NCBI GenBank assembly: GCA_038025085.1
Contig: CM076140.1
Location: forward strand, 18,102,001-18,166,000
Reading direction: 5' to 3'
Length of the DNA stretch: 64,000 nt
Source of the DNA: Tetragonia tetragonoides
Lineage: Eukaryota; Streptophyta; Magnoliopsida; Caryophyllales; Aizoaceae
Both the position numbers and the translations under genes were made by a program. Below the pieces are notes generated by a model. It was not told where the DNA came from and ran no database searches. It was given only the letters and a program-made list of their open reading frames with translations. Shown here in pieces: positions 35,473 through 48,000 of this stretch. Every line of letters begins with the position of its first letter. Within the stretch, counting starts at the first letter, position 1.

Positions 35473-36537
35473 AGTAAGTCTGTTCCGTCTCTAAACATTG
35501 TTTCTAAGATAACTTTTACAAGAATTCTCTTACGAGACGACCTCATATATAAGATATCAAATATAAACATATTTCAAGAGTGTTGTCAAGTACCCACGAG
35601 TATGAGGTATCCCTACAATTTTTTTTTTTTTGGTGCAAGAGGTATCCTACAAATATTAAATACTCCTACATGATACTAACACAAATGTGTACAACCTAGC
35701 TAGGCCACATAGTACATACGGAATTCAAACTTGTAGACAAAGGGTAGATCTTAAGATGTACGAGTATGTGGTGATTGTGGTCCTTGTGTAGTTGTAGCGA
35801 TCAAACACAAATAGAGCACAAAAACAATTCAAATGAAAACAAGAGGCTGATTGGTCACCACACTTTTTGCTGGACCACTTAAACAGTGGAAAAAGTGCTT
35901 ATATTTGTACCTTAATTCGTTTCTTTTACTTGCAGAAGAAATAGACCAAAAGAAACAAGGACAAGCACTAGGTAAACCGTAAATGGCAGTGAGACGTGGG
36001 GGCTCGATGAAAAGCTCTTTAGGTGTTTGAAGGCCACTTCAAAAATGGGGAAAACGACTTGTCATTTTGATTTGGAAAAATATTTTTTGGGTGGTATATG
36101 TATTTATTGAAATTTTATTTAGGCACCACCAACTTTTGAGAACATTTTCGGTTAGGTGCTAGTGTTACTCAATATCGTTTTATATTTTTGTTAGATTACT
36201 TACGTATAATGATAGCTAACTCTTTAGTATAAGATACCAACATTATTGTCATTTGACAACACTAAACCTCACTATATATCTTTGGGTAATTTTTCATGTT
36301 TAAGTGGTTTTATCAGTTGATACATGTTGCAACATGGCACAAAGTAATTGGACGTTTCATATTTGTTATAGTTTTTAAAAATTTTTGTAAAAAAGAAAAC
36401 CTTCACTTGGGCTTCTAAAAGGTTATGTCTTCAATGAGGAAGTAGAACGGTTTTCAAAACTTGGTGACAATCGACACCTAATTGAAAATATTCAAAAAAA
36501 ATATGTTCATGTAAAAAATTATTATACTAAGGTCAGG
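35473..36537. other. Intergenic, nothing identified
   Basis: AT-rich DNA with no supported gene or repeat boundary. Confidence 0.4.
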
Positions 36538-36540
36538 TTC

Positions 36541-36755
36541 TTTTCGTCGTCTCCATCCTGCATTCCGTTTCATTCTGTTCAGTTTCGTTCCAATCCGTTT
36601 CGTCACGTCATTCCTTATTCTATACTTCATTTTGTCTCACATTTTGTTTCATTACCCGCGCTGTTCCATTCCGTACTGTGCTGTTGCATTGCGTTCCATT
36701 CTGTCCCGCACCATTCCATTCCGTCCCGAACCATTACGTTGAAGAGAACGGAGCC
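36541..36755. mobile_element. PIF/Harbinger-type MITE, GAACGGAACGG family, copy 2
   Basis: Left end GGTCAGGTTCTTTTCGTCG; right end, read inward, GGCTCCGTTCTCTTCAACG. TAA flanks both sides (36538-36540 and 36756-36758). The core TTTTGTCTCACATTTTGTTTC is the reverse complement of the core of copy 1. It lies about 640 bp beyond the SGR2-like stop codon. Confidence 0.88.
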
Positions 36756-36758
36756 TAA

Positions 36759-37398
36759 CTCAAAGCACCCTACAACAAATTTTCCTTTCGAGTTTTAGCT
36801 AAATTAAAAGTTCTGGAGTCAACAAGACATTCAGACACAGTTGGTTTGTCATCCAAGAGTCCATGAACATGAGTCCATGATTCATGAAGGTCAGTGGGTT
36901 CAAAGCCACTATACTTCGAGGCCACCAAATCAGCATTTGGGTGTGGTGCAAAACATACAAACAGCCCCAAGCTCACGCCGAAAAATGGCTTTGTCAAACA
37001 CCTAAAAATGGCTGATGCATCTTAAATCTTGATGCTTCTGGCAAGTACGGAAGCTCTGGAGCTGATAGTGACAAAGAAACCTCGTATACGTAATCTTGAT
37101 TATGAGTTCTCCAGCTAGTATTATTCATATACAATAGCGCATTAAATGTTGCAAATACTTTTGACTACATAAAGCTGTACATTAAACTTGTTCATGGAAA
37201 TACACTAGTCTCAAAGGCATGTTTTATGTACAAAACACTACAGAAGTACTACAACAACTTTTCACATGAAGCAACGACGCATAATATTTTTTTCTCGTCT
37301 CCAAAATTGAAGTTCTTCACCTGGTAATCACAATTGCATGCTGATTTAGCTTCTGAATCCTGTTGTAATAGGTTTGAGCTTTGATCAGTCAGCGAAGA
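36759..37398 (-). other. Downstream region of SGR2-like gene
   Basis: The stretch includes the probable 3' untranslated region of the gene ending at 37399. A 75-codon open frame on the minus strand (36770-36997, opening MTKPFFGVSLGLFVCFAPHP) has no domain that I recognise and is not supported as a gene. Confidence 0.4.
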
Positions 37399-38983
37399 CT
37401 ACCAGGATGTTCTCACAACTTTTTTGGTTTTCTTGGAGACTCTACCGCCTAGGCCAAGGTCAGAGAAAGTCAATGGAAGATCTTCATCATCAAGTCCCCT
37501 ACTGTCTGACCAACTAGTAGAGATACTATCATCTTTTGGTTTGCTACTGTGTTTGTTTGGCGGTCTCGGATCTTCAGGAATGTCTTGATACAGGTGTTTT
37601 AGTATGAAGAGAGCGGTATCATAGTCCCTCCAATAGTTTCTACACAAAATTAGCGTTTAACAGCAATTTGTAAGTTGATACAAAATATAACGGAGGTACA
37701 AAAATAACATAGATAAGTTTGGGCATGCAGAAGTAGAGAAATTTCAACAGATACGGAGACAAGACTTGTCAGCCACATATGTACCAAATTTCAAACCCAA
37801 GAAACTAAATGTAGGATTATGAGGTAATTTGATCACATACACATACAACATATTGCCTTGAGAGAAAGTATCATATGACTGGGAAACATCAAAGCAAGCA
37901 TGGGTCAGGAACTTACGTGTGTGCCCCAAGAACTGATAGATATGGATGCTGGAATGTTTTATCCTACAAAATTAAGTAAAAGCCTAGATCAGAAATAAAT
38001 TATATAACACGAAACAGTGGAGAAACTATAGTGTCTAATATAGTGTCACAACCAAAAGTTTCACATCAAGGTGAACTACGCACATAAGAGTTTCCATCAA
38101 TAATATATAGGTGCTCAAGAACTAGTGTTTCCAAGAAGTACTAGGAGATTGATTGATTTAAATTTCATATAGCTGGGCATACAGGTTCAACATAGTAGGA
38201 CAGCCACAGCTCCACAGAGTTACCGTTTTTCCTTTAAAACTATTAGGCTATAAGTTTTCGATCATTTAGGCAGTATTTAAGAATTATACACAGGCACAAA
38301 TTTGATCACGTATTTTCATTTCCCAGAACATTTTCTCAGTACTTGATATGCTTTCTTAAGTATATGCCCGGTCAAAGTAGAGTTTAAAATGTAGCTGATT
38401 ACCCCCAAACAAAAAAAAAAAAAAAAAAATCTAAAACATAGTGGGGGAAAGAACAAGCTATCATATCCTTGTACCATGAACTTTCACCTCTCTATAAAAG
38501 TTCCATCAAACAGACAAACATGTTGGATATAACGCGAATACTACAAAACAAGAAAAGCAAAATAATGAAACACATGAATAGGATGAAAAGAGATAGTGGA
38601 CTTTCGTCAGCTTTTTGTTGGAAAATTATTTTGGTAGCTTGGGAATGGCTCAAGTAAATCAGAAATATGGTATTTACAGACATCGCTCCAGTGGGGAAAC
38701 GGTTGTGACACGTTCCTATTGAACAGTCTTATGTCACAAGGTGTATGAGTGTAAGAGGTAGTCTGTAGCACAATGGTAGAATGCCACAATTGACAACTTA
38801 CGTTATCGACAAAAGCCCATGGCAGTTCATTTCTTAGGTTTCTCACCTATCCCCTCTTCCTTGATCCTAAGTGAAGTTTGAAGTAAGGTTGCTGGTAAAG
38901 TTGCTTCTGGGAACATGTAGAAGAGGGGATATCCTTGGGCTTGCCTTGGACATCAACTCATTCTCATAGTGTCCCTATTGCTG

Positions 38984-39017
<34 letters not shown>

Positions 39018-42000
39018 TAGACAGAAATCCTATCACCTGAAACTTTTATTTCAAGAAAGAAGTTGATGAGAGCACTACATACAGAGACTCCCCCCGACCC
39101 CCCTCTACCCCTTCTTTTTTGATAATTTTGCAGCTCCGTTTCTTAACACAAGATTCTCATGTGCGCAAAGTTCAAAGTTTCACTTGTAACATAAACATTC
39201 CCCAGGACCCAACTTATTGCCACTGCACATCATTTGAAGCTAAAGCATGTTGTAAATTAAGGCTTTTGCCTGGGCTGCAGATCTTAATAGATTAACACCA
39301 AGGACCTGTTGAAGAAGAGGAGGCCTTTTCGGGTTTTATGATCTGATGTGTGCAGTCTGTTCTTTTCTAACAATGGAAGAATGATAATCTCTTTGGGCAT
39401 TGTTTGTTTGCTTGACATTTTTGGGAACATACAGCATATGCCCTCAAATGCTGGATACTTTCTTTCACCTTTAATTTTTAATGGATACCAAGGAAGGGAG
39501 GATCTCCAGGAGGTGTCTATCTTTGTTGTTCAGATACCTCATTTGTAATAAAGAGGTTTTCCTCACCTCAATATGGATTTCTGTACCTGTCTCCAAGGGG
39601 GCATTGTTTTGGGATATTCAACATGATCACCACGCCTTATTCTAGTAGTTCATGCTAATTTTCTTTGCTTTCCCATTTACTTGTTTGCTTTCGAGGACTA
39701 GTCCCCAATTTTCTACATTCACTCATAGACTAAATCTCATTTTAGAGAATTTCATGATAAGATGCCAAAGCCCAAGTAGCTAAATTGTGAACCTATTCGT
39801 CTGATTCCATGAAAGAAAAGAACAATTAAGCACATGGAAGTAGTGGAGAAGTCAAACAATGTCCATATCAGCATAAAGTTAAAGTAGAAAGACAGAAAGC
39901 TGAAGGGTTCTATTACGCACTTGTAAAACATGATCAATTCGTCCTTCTTCACTTCCAGTTAATCTCTCGATCATAAATGAACCATAAGATTTCATGTCTT
40001 CAAGGACATCTTCGACTGCTTCTGCAACATAAACTCAACCATTATAGAAAGACAGCAGAAACGTCATAGAACAAGTTTGTACTTTGTAGTGTTCTAAACT
40101 TGCAAGCAATGCCAATATAAGAAACAAAAGTCCCTAGTTACCTTCAAGGTTCTCTTTCCTTCTTGATTGACAAACTGTGAGCACTTTAACCTGTATGCAA
40201 AAAGAACTCTTTTTCAAAACCCATAACTGCCTTTCAAGTAAAAAAACTAGAGAAATACAACATACAATACAAAGATGTATGCAACTGAAGAACTCAACTA
40301 TAGTCAATTCGTCATTGCCTCATTTTCACCCACTATGTTGATGGAGAGGGGTAAACCCTCTAGAATATAAAGCATAAAATTCAGGAATAGAATTTCATAG
40401 ATCGTATAAATGTTAAGAGCCTAAATGTTCAAGGACCCCAGCTGAATTTTAGTGCTCAGTAAATGTAGTTGCATAGCTGCTGCAACAAAGTGATATCAGA
40501 CCTGCTCAGCAACAGGGAGACTTCTGAAGCTGTGAAATGCTTACAATAACTGCAACTATAGCTTCTTATATAGAAACAGAAGGATAAGAACTAATTATAA
40601 CACCACATGAAAAGGTATAAAGACCAGCCTTTTCTGGCCCTGAGGGGACTCGAACCTCTGGAATAGATCTCAGAGGTCAGCGCTACCCCCTCAGGGTTGC
40701 CTCAAAATTCACTTGTCATACCATACTCTTCTATATGCTCTAAAACCTAAGCTTAACCCAATCTGATCCGACACAAAATCGGAATTAACCCAAGACTGAA
40801 TTCATTGACAGTCGAACTACCCCCGACCCTTGGACCCTGACATTGGCAAAAACCCATTTGTAGTTACCCTATCTGAGTGGTATACTAATATAACCCCAAT
40901 TCATAGTAATCCGACCCCAAACCAAACCCACTTATCCGATTGCCACCTCTATAAATGATATATCACCAACTGGATTAGTCAACTGAATCAAGAGTATTTT
41001 GAAGATAAAACTTGCTCCTGGCCACATTTTAAATCCTCCCTGAAATTTCTTTCTAGGCAGAGACCACAATTAGATTGTGAATCCCACCTTCCTCTTCAAT
41101 TTTGCAAAACATTGATCCTCAATTACTTTATTATATATAATCTAAGGTATCCACATCCATTTTACTTTTTACTAATCATCTTGTTCGAGCTGGTCGGACT
41201 CCTTACCAGGGGAAAAGCTCTCCAAATGCTTGCTTTTCCATTCACAATTCCGAAGGCTCGAATCTTGACCTTGCATAAAGATTGGTAACTCACTACCACT
41301 TTTTTTTTTGCTAGTCGAAAAGGAAGGTACAAAGGAATGGCGACCGAGGCACCTCCGCTAGTTCATGTTGGACTCTCGTATTCAACAGCAAACATATCAG
41401 ACGAACTGAACAACCAGCGTAAGCACTATCCCCGTCAACGTAGCAACATCAAAGGGGCTAGTATAGTTCCTAGAAGCCAACAGCTAAAAGGCATTCCCCA
41501 TGACCTTGCCCTACCAACCACTTCGGAGTAAGCTTGGAACCACTAGACCACCATCCTTGATGGTGGTAACTCATTACCACTTGAACTAAAGGTTATTGGT
41601 GAAACCAAGGTAAACTTTCACACACGCAATAGCCATTAATCGTGCTAGGATGAGAGAAAGAATAGAGAAGACATACATTTCACAAATTTACCGAAAAACT
41701 AGAATTACAATTGACAAGAACCTTCTTTGAAGTGCAATATTTCCCAATAGTTCAGCATAATTACTACTGATAAGCAATTAAGAACCAAAATAGAATTACG
41801 GAGTCAAGCAAGACCCACCCTAACAGAGTTCAAATGGTTCATAATCGACTGAGATTGTGCAGCTAAATCTTCTCTAAATTCCTGCAGCTCACAATAAACA
41901 GCAAAAATTAGAAGATAGTGAGAGAATGAGCCAAGGTATGACAATGAACTTAGCAGTCATTATTTTCTGATTCCCACACCTGAAATCCGATATGCAAACG

Positions 42001-45000
42001 TTTGCCTCCTCTGTGGTAGGGAACAATAACAGGCCGCTTGTCAATGTATTCTTTACATACAAGTGGTTCTACTCTGAAGCAAAAACAGAGCTTTCATTTT
42101 TTGTGCAAAGAGCCAGATTATGACGCATAATAAGAAAAATGTTTCATGTATATGCTGGGTAAAATAAGAAAATTTTAAGGTACCAACACAAAATTTAAAT
42201 TTTTGATAAACTTCTAGTCTTAGTTTCCCTAGTCAGGTTCAGACTTTAGAGAGAAAGCAAGAACAATATCATGTCAGAAAACAGCATATACAGTGCTCAG
42301 GGCTTAGCTGCTACTGCCTCCTAGCTCAAGAAATAAGCTTTTATGCTCTTAGCACCTCTGATGAGTGATGATGATAAAGAGCATAGATTGCAACTGAGAT
42401 AATAAAACCAAGTGCTCACTTCCGCTGTGTCCTTTAACCAGTTGCCCTATAGCGCATTCATTCAGATGACGGCAATTTTTACTGTATCTATGACATGATA
42501 ACCTTTTCTAACATAATCAGCCATCCAACACTTCCTCATACCAGCAGCCGGCCTTACTTGTATATGACAACCCAATAGCCTTCTTAACGGAAATCCGTCA
42601 GTCTTATTCATTGATACATAATCCAACATGCACTCAGCTTGTTCAAACTTCAAAGCAAACAGAATGTGCATGCTTATCATTGTAAAGGATTTAGTGAGAT
42701 TTAAAGCTGTAAATTGTTAAATATCCTACCCCTCAAAGCTATAAAGGATTATCCACCAAACTAAGAAAAAAGTTAGAGACAGAGTAAAAGGAAGCACTCC
42801 CTTCCACCAAGATCTGATATCTACGAAAGAAGATAAGATTTTGATGGAAAATGGCAGTGGTTGCCAAGAGCTTCAGCTCATAGCATTTCATAAACCAGGT
42901 TTTCCTTTACAAAAATCAGATCTGGGTAGGGAGTGATTCCTTTAACTCTTAGTTTGGTAAATAATTCGTTTTAGCTTCAAGGCATGGGGTCTTTATCCCG
43001 TACAACTTTAATCTCATCAATTTCTTTACAAAGATCAAAAATCAAAAAAGTTTGTCAAACACATTTTTTCTTGCTTTGAATGAGATGAGTGCATGATAAA
43101 TTTCATATCATTTACTGTTTCACACCCTTCCCCATGACAAATGGATAGATTAGAATGTGGTCTTAGAATCATAGACTTAAACAATGTAGCACATATGTCG
43201 CTAATTACAAGAGCTCTTCCCTAAATTGCTTCTTCAAACAAAAGTCTTAGTTGGACTTGTACGAGCAATTTGTATTTGCTACACCCCAAAAGTACATCTT
43301 TTTCAATGGACAAGCTTACTCGAGCCCCCCTTGTTGAGGTTGAGGGGGGCTGGAAGACTTGGCTTCCCCCACCCTTCCCTAGCTTTTGCTTCATTCTGTC
43401 TTATAGCATATCATTCAAGTTTGATCCAGGATAAACAGAATATCTTTTTTCTAAAACATTCTAATACGTGCTTCCTTCTAGATCCATTCCTCTGTCAGCA
43501 CCAAATTAGATATCATATTTTCAAAGCTGAACACAGCTGATTTATATAATAATAATATTCCAAAGGTGGCGCTAAAAAGAGGAAAGAATACGATATGGAA
43601 AGGTTAGCATTCTAGCAAAGTGAAAAGGATAATTGGCAGGTATTGTATTATCTAAAATTCCCTTTCCCCCTATACTGCCCTCTCAGACATATGAAACTTT
43701 GCTCCAGTCTCATGCCAAACCATTTATGCTCACTAAACCAAACCAGGGAAAATATATCCAGAAAACACAAGATATGCTCTTCAGGAGTAGAGGGTGTGAG
43801 TGTATGACATGTAATGCTATGCTCACATCAGGGCTCAGGCCAATGCTACTCCAAAATGTTAAGAATTGCAAAGTTCCATTTGTGGAATAATGGAAATAAT
43901 GATCAATTTGAAATATCACAAGGTTATCAAATATGTTGTCTAAGTAACGAGATAATGCAGAACCCAACTGATTATGTAGATCCATGATCAGGGTTATAGA
44001 TCCGGAATAAGTAAAACACATCACCAACTTACGATCTTATTGAGTGACTACTGTATTAGAGCCCCACAAATTTGTAATCCTTCTTGGTTAACAATTTTTT
44101 TTTAAGATGACGAAAAAGTTTTATTGATCAATTGTAAAAAGAATACAGTATAGGAGGACAAGATGTGCTCAAAAAAAAATCTACAAATCCTGCCAATGGC
44201 GTTAAGCTACCATAAGAGGGATTCCCTTAAGGGCTCCCGCCGCATCGCCCAGAAGGAAGCCAAATAAACTATGTGGTCTCAAACAAAATCAAAGGTCTTT
44301 CCAGAGTCTGAGAAGACCCGTGAATAAATTAAGTGGGTAAATGACTAGGTACATCACATAGCCACTTGCCCTAAATTGCCACCATGGTGGTAAATAGAAG
44401 TGTATTTGCAAGTCGATTCAGGGTCTCAGCTGAATCAAATGATCTTATTCGATTGTATAGAAGCAGTACAACATGGATTTCAGTTCATCCAGCGATGCTT
44501 TGGGAGAAGTTACTTACTATTTAGCTTCTTTATGGGCTAGGGCTGCGGGGACATTCTGGGATTATACCACTACAGATATCCAACGAAATTGGGGCAGTGT
44601 AATTTTTCTCTCTTTAATGAAGAGGATACCTTGTCCTTCTCTCCTGCTGTTAATTTGAAATATTACACTTTTTCTATATCTAAAAAAGAAGCAGTACAAC
44701 ATAGTGATCTGCTAGGAACTGGAAGCGTATCTTTCTTTTATAATCAACATCCAATTCTTTCATCTTTTTCCATTTAACCTGAATTATGAGTCCTGTCTCT
44801 ACATTAATTTAACGGATTAACCAATCACCATTACGTAACTGATATTCTATATACTCCAGAGTAAAGTCCTATGCATAATTTTGCTCTACCAAACATGCAG
44901 TAGCCAAAAGTATAATACATGAGGCATTGTTTCAAAGAGGCTGTCATATATACCTATATGCCACAGGATCGAAAGGATGGAAGATGTTGAACATTCTCTG

Positions 45001-48000
45001 ACAAGCAGGCATCTCTTCAATAATGTTCTCCTCTCCCCAGTATTCCCTCCCTTCCCCTGGAAGAGCAGAAATAACAATTCATCAAGGCTCAAGCAGAAAA
45101 ATACAGGAACATATGTTGGGATAAAATTAAAGCATTTGGACAGTTGTTGACTGGTCTGCCTGGGGGGTGGGGGTTTACACAATGTTCAAATGAACTTTAT
45201 ATTTCACCATATTCTACAGAGAGCAGACCGCCCCTGCTACAATCAACCTGCTTATTCGCCTACACCTGCACACAGCACCTAGACAGTACTAAATCCCATG
45301 TACAGACTTACAGAGGCTATTTCAATCGGTTAAGAATGCCCATAATATCGCTGATGTAAGCAACAGCTCAATCACTGTAACCTGATAGCGTCTAAGCAGA
45401 AAGCTCCAAAAAGGGGTTTGTCTTTGAAAATGTGTATCTTTGAGTGGACCTAACTGAACTTATTTGGTTTGTAAATAATCCAAAGATTCCAAACTTAGAT
45501 GTTGTCTTAAAAGGATCTGTAAGTTCCATTTCATTTCTGAGTCTTGATCAGTTGAAACACTTTCAGACACTTAATTGTGGGGAAAAAATGCACACACCTA
45601 AGATCAGGCTTAAAACCCTCCGTCCCATTGTGTACCACCCTACGAATTCCGATTACCTAACTCAAGGATTAGAAGGAATAATGTACTCACCCAATTAATA
45701 CCCCACAAACTTAAGAGTTCCACATCCTAGGCTTAACAGCCAACCTAAACAGGAACATTCTATCTGGAGAGCCAAGACTAATTTACCGCTAAAGCATTAT
45801 TTACTTCCTCTGCCATGGTGCCTCCATCTCCAAAATGTGACTAGTTGCTTGAATGATTTCCACATTGCTTACTTGGTTTTACGGAACTAATTTTATCAAC
45901 CACTTCTCTTTTTCTTTTCTATTTTTAATCCTTTACTCCTTTCATTTCATTTGGAAACTTCAAGTGGTATCCAAAGACAAATTAGGAATTATGCAAATGA
46001 CACAAGTTACAACTTCAACACTCGTAGAATAATCCAATGATATAATTACCAATTCCAATGCGAATATTGCGGAGAGCAAGGAAGACACCAAGAGGGGATC
46101 CAACAGCAAAAAATGTATCAACCTGGGAGACAGCAAATACAGTGGTCAATGAACAAGATGCACTTTATAACATAAAGATGTTAGAACAGACCATGCAAAC
46201 AAGGATTTAAAAATAGATCACCTTGAATTCAAGCTTTGTGTACTTGATGAAAGGTTTATAAGTCTTAGGTGAATCATCCTCGTCTGTTGGATTTTTTCTG
46301 GGCTCATCTTGATCAGAAATGCCTGGATTCTCATGCCTCTCTGCACAAATTTTTGTACCAAATAACCAGTAAGCACACTTGGGCACGTCTAAGACAGGAA
46401 CCATAACAGATAGATGACTGCAAATGCAGGGTAAAACTTTAAATAGAAGATTATTGGCCACCTATGTGGGACCTACCACTAGTATGATGTGTTCCAACCT
46501 GTGCTTCCAGTTCTGCCACTCGTGCTTTCAGAAAGTCAACCTGAGTAAGGCAACATAAAATGTTCATTTAATCAAGACGAAGCAATAATTATTCAATTCT
46601 AGAAGAAGAAGAGTTTGTTCACACCTCTGACTTGAGATCCGTGAAAATTTGGTCTTCTCCACTTGTATTTGATGAATGCCCATCTCCACTAACATTTGCT
46701 GAAACGTCAGCTCTGGCAACATCATTTGTCTCTTTCAAGCTATCCATGGCTTCATGAGTATTAGCACTGACATTGTCCAAATGTCCCATTCCTACAGGAA
46801 ACACATGGCCAGGATTACCGGGCTGATCATATGCAGCTGACAATGAAGTGTCTGCCTGGATTTCACTATCCCTCTCCATGCAATTTTCTTCTCTAAACAA
46901 TGAGTAAGTAGGACAATCATCCAGAACCAGTATAGGATCTTCAGTGTGTTCATGTTCAAGATTTGATGGAACCAGTTGTCCTCCTAACTTCCCGTCATTC
47001 AAAGATTCCTCTGAGGCTTCAGTTCCTTCAGCTTTGGAATCGTTCTGAGAGGATAACTTGGAGGTGTTCCTCAATGATTCATCTTCTTCTGCATGTTCTC
47101 TGTACATAAAGTCCACTGGAAATGGAGAGGACAACTTCTCTTGGTGGCAAAGAATATCATATGAGAGAACACTACCCAGAGAATGACCATACAATGAAAC
47201 CTACATGCATAATCATCTATCTTAGGACAACTGATAGACAATAAGAAGTTGATTCAGTGGAATACAAAGGGGTAGGAAGAAATTTAGATTCACAGGCACC
47301 TTTCTACCTTTCCATCATAACCTGGATTTCTCTTTAGAAACTTCAGATATAAACGATTCAGCTGGTTTGAAACCTGTGAAGAGAAAAATTGGTTAGCGAT
47401 TGTATCAGTGATCAGACTCAAAATAAATTTGATTACAATCATCTACAACAATGATTTGAATGCTCCATCTAACCAGTTATAAAAGTTAGCCACAGTATAA
47501 ATAAGGCTAAAGTGAAGCATCATTTTAGCAAAATACATTCAGCACATATACAGTAAAGAGTATAGACTAAAAACTGTTTTACTTATGTTCCGTTCATGAA
47601 TAATGATTCACAAGTAAAACCCAGCATCTTTGCGTTCTTCACTAACTCAAAATAAACATTGTTATTTTCTTTTGCAATTCGATTACAGGGTGCGATATCA
47701 GACCAATTGGTTTCCTCACCAGTGTGTTCAAGATTGGACTAAGTTTCTTCCCCTCAGACTTGGGGCGGTCTTGTCGTCTCAATGGCCCATAGAGCTTTTG
47801 TGGAAGGTGGGTAGATTCAGATTGCGGCCCTAGTTGCTAATGAAGTTGTGGATGATGCGAGGCAGTCCAAATTCAGAGGGGTGGTCTTCAAGTTGAATTT
47901 TAGGGGTGCTGTGGCGTAGGTGCATTTGGGTTTGTCTATCTAATGCTAGATTCTTGATCTTGGTTAATATAGCCCCTAGGGAATGGATTTCTTCCCTCTT

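Noticed and set aside
36770..36997. A separate small gene downstream of SGR2
   Set aside because: 75 codons with no recognised domain, and no evident promoter or splice partners; it may be part of a 3' untranslated region.
40625..40695. A tRNA gene with perfect B box in SGR2 intron 18
   Set aside because: The 5' half does not pair as an acceptor stem and the segment shares SINE sequence with 50590-50752.
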